A DNA stretch of 64,000 nucleotides from Taxillus chinensis (taxonomy: Eukaryota; Streptophyta; Magnoliopsida; Santalales; Loranthaceae). Shown in pieces: positions 50,209-63,930 of the stretch (position 1 is its first letter; each line of letters starts with the position of its first letter). Below the pieces are notes generated by a model. That model was not told the DNA's origin. It saw only the letters and a list, made by a program, of their open reading frames with translations, and did no database searches. Made by a program: the position numbers and the translations under genes. Location: NCBI GenBank assembly GCA_023512835.1, contig CM042086.1, forward strand, positions 1,467,799 to 1,531,798, in the 5' to 3' direction.

Positions 50209-51601
50209 ATGGGGCACCTGAACCTACCAGCGTCGAAGCGCAACGGCCAGGGGCGCCAATGGCGGCTCCTGGACCTGGTGTCGGCGGCCTTCTTCGGTCT
50301 GGTGCTCCTCTTCTTCTTCCTGGTGCTCACCCCGCTCGGCGATTCGCTGGCAGCCTCGGGGCGGCAGACTCTGCTCCTGTCCACGGCGGCGGATCCGGTG
50401 CAGCGGCAGCGGCTGGTGGTGGTGGTGGAGGCCGGGCGGCGCCAGCAGGCCATCGAGTCGTGCCCCGCCGAGGAGGTGGATCACATGCCCTGCGAGGACC
50501 CCAGGCGCAGCAGTCAGCTCACCCGGGAGATGAATTTCTACCGGGAGCGCCATTGCCCTCCGCCCCAGGTCACTCCCCTGTGCTTGATTCCCCCTCCCAT
50601 TGGATATCGCATCCCCGTCCAGTGGCCCCACAGCTTGCATAAGGTATCTATTTGTATCCGTCTATTTGTCTGCAACACATAGTATTCCCGGCTTTGATGA
50701 CTTCTCATATGAAGCTTACTCTGAAGTTCAAATTCCCAAATCATCCAAATGCCAAATTTGGCCAAATTAAGGATTGTTTGAGTATTTAGTAGGTTTATAA
50801 GTAAAATTTACAAATTTGTAACTTGAGTTTGTCGGAGTTCTGTTTTGAAAAATTAACTTGCATTTATTATTGACCATCACAAAAGGTAAGGTAACACACT
50901 GTTGAAGGCTTAAAATCTCTCTCTTTCTCTCTCTCACACACACACATATAAGGCCATGCTACATAGCGAGGTCAAATTCTTATCTTGTAAACTTTAATCT
51001 GGATCATTGGATATTACAATAAATGGTTCAAATTAAATTTTTATGTAATTGTATCTACGCTACCATGAATTAATGTAGGAGAACTACAGTTTAATATGGA
51101 CCATTGGTTGCAATATCTTACGATCCATATTAAAGTTATCATTATCAGAATTTGATCATACGTTCTCATTTTAACAAAAGCCTATATACGTATATGTGTG
51201 TGTATATGAGATTTTAAGCCAAGATATAAATATTAAGATGGATGTGGTAAAACTAGAATGAACAAGATTAGAAATGAAGATATTCATAGTGTTGAGTAGC
51301 TCCAATTAAAGTTAAGAAGAGAGAGAATTGCTTATATTGCTTTGATTATTAAGATGTAAACTAATGGATGCCCCACGGAAAAGATTAACATTGAATAAGA
51401 TAAAATATTGAGGGAAAAATTAAAAATAACTTAGATAAATATGATAACAAAGGAAATGAAATTACTAGATTTGAAATAAAAAATGGTAGCTGATAGGATT
51501 ATTTGGAAAAGAATGATTTGTGTATTGCATTGAATATAAATTTTCTGTTATTGCTTCATATAGCTGACTTTGTTTTATTGGGATAAAGATTGATTGGTTT
51601 G

Positions 51602-51650
<49 letters not shown>

Positions 51651-54600
51651 TTATGGTAACATAAGGGACAGAAAAGAAGATTAATAAATTGTGTAGAAGA
51701 CAAGGTTACAAAATGTAAAGATTTTAGTATTTTATGATGGGTAGCTATTTAACTTTTATCAATTGCTAAGCTTTTCGTTGGGTTCTCTTTTTATTGTTTT
51801 GAATTTGAATTTGAGAGCTTTTATTTGGGTTATTTATTGTGTTTGAATTTGGGAGTTATTTATTTATTATGTGTGAATTTGAAATGAGAGACTTGACTAT
51901 AAAAAGAATATCAAGATGTGAGTGAGGATATGCTTGATTTGGGGAAAAATTCAATTAGAATATAATTGTATTGGGAGGGACGGCTGCGTCCCGAACTGCA
52001 GACTAACTATTATGTTTTATTTTATAATTTTATCTACCAATAAAATTACTTTTGCTTGGATTCCTATCAAATTGGTATCAGAGTAAGATCTTTGGACTAA
52101 GGGCTGCGAAGAAAGTCGAAATCTTGAAAGAGAAATTGGAGGCAGAAATCGGCTCCATCAAGGTCATCATTGACGAGCGATTTGAAGCCACCTTGGAGGC
52201 CACTAACATACAGTTCTCCACCTTGGAGGCCATGTTGCATAAACTGATAGAGCTCAAACAAAACCCTCCAGTCATTCCATCGACCAAGGGAGTGGTGGTG
52301 AATGAGCTCCCTGGGAATCACAATGGGAGTTCCCTGGCGATTATAGTGGTGAATGAGCTCCTTGGCAACACAGTCGAGGGCGACGAGGCTGGGAAGGAAA
52401 TGCGAGCGCACCCTGACGTGGCTGATCTGAGCGGATCAAGAACCCATGAAGAAGTCACCAACGGACCTTGTCCTAGGGTTGTCTTCTGAAGCATCAAGTG
52501 AGGCGATAGCGGCAGAGGCGGATGGATCGAGGCTAAACACATTGGTGTTGATGGTTATGGACTGCCGAACGGACGACCTCTCTAGTGGAGGCTACCTGCA
52601 CAAGCATGGGGCATGCAAACCACGAGAGAGCCTTGGTGTGGAGGGAGCACAACTAGCCATCATGGGACAAAGGAGTTCGTGGCTAGCGAAGGTGAGTTCG
52701 TGGCTAGCAAAGGTGGCCCTAGCTATGGACCTAAGGAGGTCGACCTGTCGTAAGGTGCGCGATGGCCTAAGGAAGCACAACGAGCAACCTCATTTGCTAG
52801 AGGACCAAACCCTGAGCAGCCAGGACAACAACTAGGGTAGAACGATGGTGGACAGACAACACCATTTGGAGAGGCGCTGAGGTCGGGAGAGGGCTAGCAC
52901 AGGGCTACAACACTGCCTAGGAGGGTGCTCAGCTCTAGGCCGAGGAGAAGAAAGCAAACTCGGTGGGAGGAAGGAGGCATGGGGCATGAGGGTATGGCCC
53001 ACTTCAACGCCGGGCCTTGGGAGCAAGGGCTTGATGTGGGAAATGGCGCTTAGGCTGGCAATTTTGGGAATCAAGAAAGGAGAGAGGGCTAGGATGGGGT
53101 AGGGCCTCTACGACACGCAATCGTTACGAGCATCCTCAATGGGGACTAGATTTCTGGGTTCGCAAATTAAAAATGTCTATATTTGAAGAGGCGGATGTGC
53201 ATGAATGGTTGTATCTAGTGGAACGCTATTTCACCCTTAATGGCTTTTTAGACAATGAAAGGTTGGCTGCAACGGGTGTTTGTTTGGAAGGTAAGACACT
53301 ATCATGGCTCCAATGGCGCGAATAGGCTGTAATTCTACAAGGAAATCTAAGTTTAAGCAATACTTTGTTATCGCTCAAGACTAAGCAAAGACGATTTAGG
53401 ATAGAGTGGCAGAATTCCGGTGGAGTTGAGCATTCTCGAAGGGATGCCCACCAAGTCAGATGGGGTGATCCCAGGACCGGTTCAAGAATTGTTACACCCT
53501 TTTGAAGGGGTTTTCAAATGGCTACAGGTTTACTCCCATGGCAAGATCTCGAGCATGTAATCATGCTTAAAGATGTAGCCTCCCCTGTGAGCCTCGCCCG
53601 TACTATTACCTCAATATACAAAAAGATGGGATTGAGTTATTAGTCATGAACATGTTGGAGGCTGGAATTATACAACTAAGCGTGAGTCTATTTTCAAGTT
53701 AAATTTTATTGCCAAAGAAAAAATATGACAACTGGTGTTTTTGTATCGATTATCATGCCTTGAATAAGGCGATAGTATTGGATAAATTCCTAATTCCAAT
53801 GATTGACGAGTTGCATGGTGCGACATTGTTTATTAAACTTGACTTAAAATCAAGATATCATCGTATCCGCATGTAGCCAAATAATGTGGCCAAAATTGCA
53901 TGTCGGACTCATAAAGGACATTATGAATTCTCGGTCATATTGTTTGGCCTTACTAATGCTCTAGTTATCTTTCAATCTTTGATGAATAAGGTTTTTCAAC
54001 CGTACCCGTGAATGTTCGTCTTGGCTTTCTTTGACGACATCCTCATCTATAGTCGTTCCTTTGAGGAACATGTGAGGCATTTGGAACTGATATTGGAGGG
54101 GCTACGTGAACACCAATTGTTCGTCAATCGCAGTGTGGAGACCAACCTGCGTTGTTTCGTGTCTAATGCTCCCAAGCAATTGGGCCCGTGGTTGGCATGG
54201 GCAAAGTATTGGTACAATACTTCGTACCATACTGCTTTAAAAATTACTCCTTCCAAGATCCTGTATGGGCGCGACCCCTCGCATTTCGTACATTATGGGC
54301 ATCCGAAGACTCCAGTGACGCTGGTAGATGAGTACTTGGTGGATAGAGATCGTATCCCAATTGAGCTAAAGCAGCACTTATTGTGCACTCAACAAATTAT
54401 GAAGAAGCAAGATGATGGGCATCAGAGGGATGTCTATTTTGCAGTCAGGGACCGGGTGTACTTGAAGCTGCAGCGGTATCGTCAACAGACTGTGGGGCAA
54501 CGGCGAAATGAGAAGTTGTCCTCTCACTATTTTGGGCCGTATGAAATTATCAAGCGGATTGATAAAGAGGCGTATCACTTGCAGTTGCCACTTTCCTCAA

Positions 54601-57600
54601 CAATTCACCCAATGTTACATGTGTCCCACCTGCGTCGGGTTATTGGCGACCATCCATCCTCCCTATTGTTGCCACTTATATTGACTGAGGATATGGAGAT
54701 TGTGTTGGAGTCCACTTCTCTGGAAGGTGAGTGGCCAAGTTCGATGGGTCCATCGGGCATGATGGCGGTTCTGATTCGGTGGAAACATTTACTTGGCTAT
54801 GAAGGAGCATGGAACTACTTGATGTGAATGACAGACAGTTCCTTTTGTTCCACCTTGTGGACAAGGTGTCTTTTTGGGAGGGGAGTAATGTTAGGGTTCT
54901 CTTTTTATTGTTTTGAATTTGAATTTGAGAGTTTTTATTTGAGTTATTTATTGCGTTTAAATTTGAGAATTTTTATTTGAGTTATTTATTGTGTTTGAAT
55001 TTGAAAGTTATTTATTTATTGTATGTGAATTTGAAATGAAAGACTTAACTATAAAAAGAATATCAAGGTGTGAGTGAGGATATGCTTGATTTTGGGAAAA
55101 ATCCAATTAGAATATAATCGTATTGGGAGGGACGGTTGTCTCTCGAACTACAGATTGACTATTTTGTTTTATTTTATAAAATTACTCTTCCTGTTACTTT
55201 CTTTAGGATTTTATGCTACTTTGATAGCATGGCATCTTTTTCAAGTGTTCTCAGCGAGTCCTTTGCTCTTGTTTAACCTCAAATCTCAAGCAGTCAAACA
55301 TCAAACTCTAGTCTCTGTTCTATGCCTTTTTAAAAAGGTTGTTGATGTAGCTATGCTACCAAGTGCTGATTGTTAAAGTAGTCTAGCTTTTTTGTTTCTC
55401 TTCGGTTTTATCACCCAAATCAAAATTAAGGCTTTAAGAATATGCTATCCATACATTCACATACAAGGTAATTTTTTGACAGGCATATTATTGTGCATGC
55501 AGATATGGCACAAAAATATGCCGCACAATAAAATTGCTGAGAGGAAGGGCCATCAGGGATGGATGAAACTGGAAGACCCGTACTTTATCTTTCCGGGTGG
55601 TGGTACAATGTTCCCAGATGGAGCAGTGCAATATATTGAGAAACTTAGCCAATATATTCCCATTAATGAGGGGGCTTTGAGGACGGCACTTGACATGGGA
55701 TGTGGGGTGAGATTTCTATTTCTGTTTGTTTCTGAGATCTCGCAGTTGGATAAAAATGTTGACATCACACAATTATTTCTTTTTGCAGGTCGCTAGTTTT
55801 GGTGGATATCTTCTAGCAAAAGACATTTTAACTTTCTCCTTTGCTCCAAGAGATTCACACAAATCACAAATACAATTTGCGTTGGAAAGGGGAATACCTG
55901 CTCTAGTTGCCATGCTTGGGACCCGCAGATTGCCCTTTCCTGCATTCTCATTTGATTTGGTGCATTGCTCTCGGTGCTTGATCCCATTTACAGCTTACAG
56001 TGAGTATTCAAATGGCTGTGGTCTCACAGCATTTGTAATTTTTAGTTTTTTTTTTAATAAATATTTGGTGGCTACACTTTCTTCAAATAAAATTTAAGTT
56101 TCTTTGCAGATGCAACATATTTCATTGAAGTGGACCGGTTGCTCCGCCCAGGAGGATACTTGGTTATTTCTGGCCCCCCTGTACAGTGGCCGAAGCAAGA
56201 TAAGGAATGGGCAGATCTCCAGGGTGTGGCAAGATCATTGTGTTATGAGTTAATTGCCGTTGATGGGAACACAGTTATCTGGAAAAAGCCTACTGAAGAC
56301 TCATGTCTCCCAAACCAAAGTGAATTTAGGATGGAGTTGTGTGATGAATCAGACGATCCAAACTATGCATGGTAGTTTTTCTTAGAAGTCATTTTTAGAC
56401 GATTTACTATTTTCCATAAGAATTTTAACATGCAATTGTGCTTTATCTTTAATCTGGGTCTTATTAATATCACTTTTTCCTTTTTCATAGTCTCCGAAAA
56501 GCTTATCTGGATGTTTAAAGCTACTGTTGATTTTGCAGGTATTTTAAGTTAACAAAGTGTGTGAGTCGGATATCCTCTATCAAGGGAGAACTTGCAATCG
56601 GAACAATTCCAAAGTGGCCAGAAAGGCTAACAAAATCTCCTTCGAGGACTGCAATTCTGAAAAATGGGGTCCATGTGTTCAAGGCTGATACTCGACGGTG
56701 GGAAAGGAGGATTGCATACTATAAAAATGCATTGAATTTAAAATTGGGCACCCCAGCTGTACGCAATATCATGGATATGAATGCATTTTTGGGTGGTTTC
56801 GCTGCAGCACTTTCTACTGATCCTGTGTGGGTAATGAATGTTGTTCCTGCTAGTAAGATGTCAACTCTTGGTGTGATTTATGACAGAGGCCTTATAGGTG
56901 TCTATCATGATTGGTAAGCTTTCCAACCGTCACACTTGTCTTTGAGATAGAGATCATATATAAGTCAAATGGGTATTCTTGTTTTTCGCCCATTTGGTAG
57001 GGCTACTCTTGTCGTTTTTGATCAAATGAACGTGGATTTACTTCTCAAGTCAAATTTCTCTGCATGAGGCTTATACATTCCATTAATATAATTTTAGAAA
57101 CTAATATTTAAAAAAAATTAGAAATTGCATCGAGGTGGTAGTGATGGGTCCTCGCTAGTTCTCATGCAAAGATGTTTTGATTCCCATGTTGCAGTCATAT
57201 AAGAATCCCCCACCCTGACCTCCAAAACGTTCTGTTAGTAATTTCCTGCTTCCTTGCTCCACTCATCTAATTGAACATCGGAGTTTATTGGCCTAATGGC
57301 CAGCCCAAATGCAGAAATCACTAGTAAATTATGCTAATTTATTTATTTATTTTGGAAGGCTTAGGATTAGAATGATAATCAAAAACGTATACGTCCAATT
57401 CTCATTGTTCCGTACTTTTCGTTGTCATATGCATGCAATAAAAGGCCTAACCTGAATCTGTGGTCATTATAATATATTGTAATTGTTTTGTTCTCAAGCT
57501 CCTTATTACTAATTAACGTCTGTTAATGGTGGCTATTCATTTGTTGAAATTCTTCTGATGGATCAATGTCATCAATTGGTGTTGGTAGGTGTGAGCCTTT

Positions 57601-58301
57601 CTCAACATATCCTCGGACTTATGACCTCATACACGTTGCTAGTATTGGATCACTCATAAAACATCCCGGTTCCAGTAAGAACAGGTATGTGGATGCCTAT
57701 TATACATTCATTTTGGTAATAACATATATAATGATGGGTAAAGGCCACATTTTCCACTTACCCCATAGTATATGATCAAATGAAAACAAGAGCCTGATAA
57801 GGAAATTTATAAGAACGTGAAAATTGTGGTGAAAATGGAACTCCTAAACTTATGTCACTCCATAATTTATTTCACAAGGATTACATGCCAATAGTAGTAG
57901 TCTACCACAATTGGGGTGACTGCCACTTAGTCTCAGCTTTTGTACCAATACAAAATAATTTTGCCTTTATCGAGGGGAAGTAAAAAAAATTTTAAATGTT
58001 TTTATCAATGTATGCTCAGCCGGAAAAGAGAGATGCTTGATTTGTTTGAGAAGCTAGCAATTGAGACTACTGCTTTCTTTTCATGTGCAGGTGTAACCTT
58101 GTGGATTTGATGGTTGAGATGGATCGAATTTTACGTCCGGAAGGAACTGTTGTGATTCGCGATGTTCCTGAAGTTATTGAGAAAGTAGCTCACATAGCTC
58201 AAGCCATAAGGTGGACAGCTACCACACATGATAAGGAGCCTGATTCACATGGGAGGGACACAATTCTTGTTGCAACCAAAACATTTTGGAAGCTGCCTTA
58301 G
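50209..58301 (+). CDS. QUA3: Probable pectin methyltransferase QUA3-like (PMT/DUF248 family)
   Basis: Seven exons: 50209-50643, 55503-55706, 55789-55999, 56110-56371, 56539-56913, 57589-57684 and 58091-58301 (1794 nt; 597 residues, Arabidopsis QUA3 about 600). This is a putative S-adenosylmethionine-dependent methyltransferase of the Golgi, proposed to methylate homogalacturonan. The start [11 protein letters not shown] and a type II anchor (about residues 20-44) are conserved. Then come [11 protein letters not shown] and YRERHCPPP, a Gly-rich SAM motif [16 protein letters not shown] (residues 205-219), [38 protein letters not shown], and a second domain ([47 protein letters not shown]). The Asp-Met-Gly-Cys-Gly core is intact across the exon 2/3 join. 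Intron 1 is 4.9 kb because of a retroelement. Confidence 0.96.
51606..51649. repeat. TA microsatellite in QUA3 intron 1
   Basis: About 22 TA units without interruption. Confidence 0.85.
51776..55187 (+). mobile_element. Decayed Ty3/gypsy (chromovirus-type) retrotransposon in QUA3 intron 1
   Basis: The left LTR, about 294 bp (51776-52069), is followed by a primer-binding site TGGTATCAGAG (52074-52084). The right LTR starts TGTTAGGGTTCTC at 54889, right after a purine tract GGGAGGGGAGTAA. A gag-like frame runs 52052-52489. Reverse-transcriptase pieces lie at about 53640-54120 ([13 protein letters not shown], then the FFDDILIYS core), with stops and shifts. An integrase C-terminus and chromo-like tail ([16 protein letters not shown]) end at 54827. 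The RNase H and integrase catalytic core are missing. The last bases of the right LTR are diverged, so the end is approximate. It is inserted in the same orientation as the gene. Confidence 0.85.
54012..54827 (+). pseudogene. RT-integrase fusion frame of the gypsy remnant
   Basis: A single open frame of 271 codons joins the reverse-transcriptase palm ([20 protein letters not shown], then [10 protein letters not shown]) directly to the integrase C-terminal region ([20 protein letters not shown], then [20 protein letters not shown]). The junction falls near 54135. The in-frame joining is from a large deletion of RNase H and most of integrase; it is not a working product. Confidence 0.8.
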
Positions 58302-60332
58302 CATCGAACTGAGAAGCCTCATTGCCCTATGTAAGCTTGGATAATCCCCTGCAATTCTTCTAATTAGTCGCCTGTCTAGTGGCATTCCTCCCAACGGATG
58401 CAGTTTTCATTCGGTTTTGATATCTGGTGTATTTTAGAGGAAGTAGTTTTAGATTGGATATATATATATAATTTATAAGATGTGAAGGCGTGATGCTGTT
58501 TCATTGTTATAATACATACATAGATAGGGCTTGCATGTAAGATTATTGTCACGCCCTAAATAGCTTGATACCGGTGGGTGTTTTTCAAGTGGCACAAGTG
58601 CATACTACTTGCAGAGGAACAAGACGAAAAGAATAGTTGGTACGGATGGAATAGTCTTTACGGCAGTTCGTGTGGGAGATCGATAGAGTTCCTTCGAAGT
58701 TTAGACATACCGATCCGGTTAAATGCGAAAAATATGTTGCTAATTTCGGATTTGACGTTGAAGAGAGAACTTGATCATTGATTGGTATGACTTATTCGAA
58801 GCATCTACCAGAGTGACTGAGTGTCACACGAGTAAAAATTCTAATCACGTACCATTATGCTCTTTTATCGTCAATGAATCTAGATATATATCATCATCCA
58901 CATTTTTTTCGTTCTTTTTACTACAGTTATGAAATTATTTTCACGAGTAAATAGGTTATCGTGAACTCAATTCATGATGACAGGAGGTTTGAATCTCTCC
59001 TGCTTTAAATTCAATGCATACATACATGTATGAGGTATATGATGTGTTTCAAACAAACGGACTCTGTAGAGTAGAGGCTTCCTTTCCAGGTCTGATGCAT
59101 CAGCCCAATTCTAGTGAGTCTTGGAAGCCAAATTTGAAAAACAAAGTTTGGACGTAACAACAAAATTTCAAGTAGCGAAAAGAGCATGTTGACATTGATT
59201 TGATAACTGATTCGCTAGCTAGAGTTGATTTGATCAACTATTTTTCAAGCACACTCGATTTCCAATTAATAAATATCATGTTGAATTTTCTCATATCTTT
59301 CGTACTAATTTCATTCATAACATGTAATTTATGGTTGAACCTCGTTTGAGGTATAAGATTCTACCCAGACCCATGGTTTGGACTAAAAGGTACATATAAT
59401 AACAACTCATTAATAATTTTAGAATTAGTCCGAGAACCCCAACTAATTAATAAATATTGAATTTCATCCAACAACTCACTCACTCATTTTTGCTGTATAA
59501 TATATAATTATTCCAAAAGAGGAATGTACTGTAGCCCCAATGGTCATGGTCCATGTGAAATCTAGGAAGTAGAGCCCTTTCCCCGTCCCTATCCCCATCC
59601 CCGTACCCATTCGTTTCCTGTCCTGTCCACGTCACGGGAGTCACCGCATTTAATGACACCTTCCACACCGTTTATTTTTCATCCATTCAATGACCAGCCA
59701 CTGCGCGTTCATCCATTTAATGCCCCCTGACACCCCCCCACCGCCACCACACACCCAACGCTTCATTATTGCGTTACTACAAACCCATCGCCACGGCGGC
59801 GCTTGTACTCACTCACACACCTCCGTTGGCCAACTTGGACAACCAAAAATAAACAAAAACAAAAACAAGATCACCAAATAGTATTCTCACTTGCCAATAG
59901 AGACACAACATACAAGCAACCCACGATAAATGAATACCCATGTAACCAAATACTCAAGCAAAAAAAATAAAAATTTCTTTATCATTTTTTTTGGAGTCAA
60001 CTCGCGAGTCGACCTGAGTCAATACCCGAACCACCACCCTTGCGCTGTTGGCCAAAGAGGTATGAGAAACCAAAACCGGACCCAGTGACACAAACAGTGG
60101 TATCCCGGCCCCGTGTTCTCTCATCACCCCTTGTAATAAGGCAAGGAGTCTACCTTCACGCGCGGTTCGTTCTTGACTCGCACCCCCCACCACGTATCTC
60201 CCCTCCCATTATCTCACGCCAACTAAACACTTTTGTTATATAAAAAATAATAATAAAATAAAAATAACTTGACGTATTTTATTAGTGAACCGTGAACGAA
60301 CCACCACCACCGTCGGATGGGTTGACCACGAG
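58302..60332. other. Spacer between the QUA3-like and HD-Zip IV genes (convergent)
   Basis: It contains the 3' UTRs of both convergent genes. A stretch starting TGTCACGCCCTAAATAGC at 58549 resembles the start of the A/B/C LTR family, but similarity stops quickly. From about 59560 to 60230 the sequence is GC- and CA-rich with no supported reading frame. Confidence 0.4.
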
Positions 60333-62533
60333 TCAACTCTCGCAGTGAAGGGCGGCCTTGATTTTCTGAACGGTGCAGGATATCAAATTGTTGACCGTTT
60401 CCACCGATTCCACCGTGAGCTTCGCCGTAGGGAGGCTGTTGACCAAAATCTGGAACGCCACCGTCAGAAGCGACCCGCTGCTGCTGCTCACACCACTACT
60501 CAGCGGACCCGGGGGGGCGTTGGGTTTGGGCTCCGTGGGCCCGGCGAGGGACCCCGGCCCGTCCGGCGCGATGGCGAAGCCCGAGGGGAGGAGAGCCACG
60601 CAGGCGGAGTCGCCGCCGTTCATGACGACGTGCATGGCGGGGATGTCCACCGGCGCGTACACGACAAGCGACCCCGACGCGTCTATGCACGTCTCCTGCA
60701 GGATGAGCATGCTGCTCTGGTTCGCGTTCATTGCCTGCACACACATCATCAACCAACCAACCAATCAATCCGATCCCCACACTGGGAGTCGTTGAAAATT
60801 TTCGGTTTTGTTCGTGTAATTTACGGGAGTTGCCACTGGGATCATGCCTCGGAGTCAAAACCCCAGAAACGCGGGTGAGGGGTGGGGGGTGGGGGGGGGA
60901 CCTACGATGAAAAGTTTTGGGTTTGTCGAAGCGGACGGGCGATGGATACCACCACGCCACCGATACCGGCGTATATGTGTTGACTTTTTGTTAGTGGCTC
61001 AAAACCGCACACGTTGTTTCCATCCACCATGCACAAACCCACAATTTAATTAAAACAAAATCTTTAGTTTTTTCTTCGGATAATATGTCACAATAATATT
61101 ACGTCATATTATATATTATTCTGATAAAAAAATAATTATATTAGTATCCAACAAATTAATATCCATCGGTATTTGGTATATATAGTATAGTTTGTGTGTG
61201 GGTGTGTGTGTATGTGTATATATATATAATGTCACGTATATCACGTGGGGATAGCTCATAAATTAAATTAATATATGTATATATAGGAGGCGTACACAGG
61301 AGTACTGAGGGCGTACGTACCGTGGCGCGAAGGAGGGAAACACAGTTGCCATGGTCTTGACCCTTAGCGATGTGGGCCATCTCCTGCATGGGACCGCCGT
61401 TGGAGAGGATGTCCCACTGGCTGCGGAGGCGCTCGTCGCGGAGGAAGTCGAAGAGGCGGTGGGGGGAGATGGGGAGCCAGACGGAGGTGGCAGCGCTGAG
61501 GACAACCCCAGGGGGTTCACCCGGGTCATCCACGCTCTTCCGGGTCATTACCCGGACGTCCTCGTCGACATGGCTGGTGCACAGTTTGTTCCACTTGTGC
61601 ACCGACGAAGCACATACCCCCGTGCAGAAGTTGTCCGTCATCCGCTGCGCCAGCTTCAGCATGCTTCGCCGCCCACTCGCCGTTATTGCTGCATGCATCA
61701 TGGGGTATATATATATAGCACCGATGACATGTTTTTATTATATATATATATATATATATTAGTTAATAACCTATATATATAGTATTAATGACAGTGTGTG
61801 TGTTCTGTGTGTTGGTAATTAACAATAATTAAGGTAAAGAATATTATATATAGTTATAGAGTAGTGTACCATTGGAATGGTCCGGGGAAGGGAGGGAAGA
61901 AGACATGAGGATGGCGAGGCACTGGCACTGGCGTTGGAGGGTAGCGACCCAGCGCTGCGCCCCAAAACCCATGCCGGCACCTACCATCGGCCGGTAAAGG
62001 TGGTGCACCGCGGTCTCATCGTACTCTGCATGTTCTACCCATGTCACCTGTACGTGCCACTCCACTTTTAAGTTCTTTGTTACTATATATATATTTGAAA
62101 GCTAATTAATTAATTAAGCTCCCAATTCTTATCCACAAACAAAATCCAAAACCAAACAGATCACTACAGTCCAACTACATTTCACGACAAATCCAATAAT
62201 AGCAAAGTTGACAATGAATGCAGAAGTGTCATAAAATATTGCATGTGAAGATTAAGCTATACGTGTGTGTACAGACTTACGCAAAATTTGAAAGGGAGTG
62301 GGGGGACCTTATATTGCTATGAGTGGCATCGAGAACTGGTGCGAGCTTGGACAGACTGTGGCCTCTAGTGTATGTAATAATATATATAAACAAGAACACA
62401 GAGAAGAGGCCTCTACTCACCATGCAAAAGCCAAGATCTTAATCAGCGTCAAACCCTCGGATCTCTCTCTCTCAGTCTCTCAGACGGGTTTTCATGCCTC
62501 GATGAAATCGAATTAATACCGATAAATATACAT

Positions 62534-62564
<31 letters not shown>

Positions 62565-63930
62565 GAGAGAGAGAGAGAAGCATCAAACTTTAGAATAGAA
62601 GCACCACATGTTTTTACTCCCAGGAAACATTTGTTAAATTTAGTTTTCCTCGGTACAAACGAGATTAAATATTTTAAACACCAATGAAAACGGAACGGGT
62701 AGGAGACACAAACAAACTTAACACTGACAAAATATAATATGACAGAACAATAAAGATTTCATGTTATATAATAACATAATACAGCTAGCCTCAACTAAAG
62801 ACTTCTCGAGACCCGAATGTGATATAATATAATATGATGCATGGATCTTAATTAGAAAGGACACAAAAAGTGGCGCCGTAACAGTAGCGGCGGACTGAGT
62901 AATCACCAGAGAAATTAAAATGATTCGACCCCATCCCGTCATTTTGACTAGTTTGACTTTGGATTTCTTGCTCCCCCTTTTCTTCCATATATAAAACTTA
63001 ATCAAAGTGGTGGTTGCCGCAACTAATGATTTCAGCCAACACATAAATATCGTTATCTAGGTGAGGAATAAGGATAAATTTGCTCATTCCCCTATATATC
63101 CATTTTGAAAGAGATGTGAAGCATGGGTTAATGAATATTTCTAGAAAACATTGAAAATTGTAAATTTATGGTATTAAATAAATAACCTTAATAACAAATT
63201 TAAGAAGGAAAAAGAAAAAAATAAAACCAGCTAGGCTAATTACGACTCAACAACATTGATGTGTATGTGCAATATAGGACCTAAAAGCGGAAATAGATGA
63301 AAAATGCAAACCAATTGGGGATGGGAACTCAGCATATCCATAATTAATTGCATGCAGTATTAATGGTAAGTGAATATATGATGATTAAGATGATGAGGAT
63401 ATATATATATATATATTGTGAATTGTTGTTAATTACCTTGGAGTAGCCATTGGGCATGTCTTGTACCACACAGCCAGAAGGGAACCTCCGGCAGTTCACA
63501 TACATTGGACTGCCGGAGCCTTGGCGGACGATGTCCACAGACACATCAACCACTGCCCAAACTCCCTCAGCCTGCTGCTTGCAAAACCGGAGGAAGGTGA
63601 CGCCACGAACCGGAACCAAGGGAGAAAGCAACTGCAGCTCGGCATGCATCTAAAACATCATCGTTCGTACCCACAAATTAATTAAAAAAAAACCCAAATC
63701 AATAATAATAATAATAAATACATTCATTTGAATATTCGATCGATAATGTACATAAAAATAATAGAGAATTACAGGCGATCGACGCGTAAGAAAAAAGAAA
63801 AAAAAATGTAAAAGTAATTGATTATAACCAGCTGAAGCGCGCCATCTCTGGTTCCTCCCACACCCCTTGAAATCACATCTTCTGTGGAGGTCCTTCCAAT
63901 CATGCAAGGGAACATCTCCGCCCACCGGTT
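60333..63930 (-). CDS. HD-Zip class IV homeodomain-START transcription factor, ANL2-like (C-terminal part)
   Basis: Only the C-terminal 419 residues are in the window; the homeodomain and zipper lie beyond the right edge. Minus-strand exons are 63930-63829, 63649-63437, 62047-61870, 61688-61321 and 60734-60333, all in phase. START-domain blocks are visible ([79 protein letters not shown]), then the HD-SAD region ([50 protein letters not shown]) and the C-terminus [20 protein letters not shown] with HCES. That ending matches the ANL2/HDG2 branch better than PDF2/ATML1. The family regulates epidermal identity and pigmentation. The linker between the SAD blocks is Gly/Ser/Pro-rich. Confidence 0.93.

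Noticed and set aside
50224..50642. Ala/Gly-rich frames overlapping QUA3 exon 1 on both strands
   Set aside because: They are shadows of a GC-rich conserved coding exon.
52446..53074. Frames on both strands in the gypsy element between gag-like and RT parts
   Set aside because: No family similarity is visible and they overlap each other; they are probably decayed gag/leader sequence.
60285..61782. Plus-strand frames of 130-197 codons over the HD-Zip IV exons
   Set aside because: They are antisense shadows; the minus strand encodes the conserved START/SAD and C-terminal blocks.
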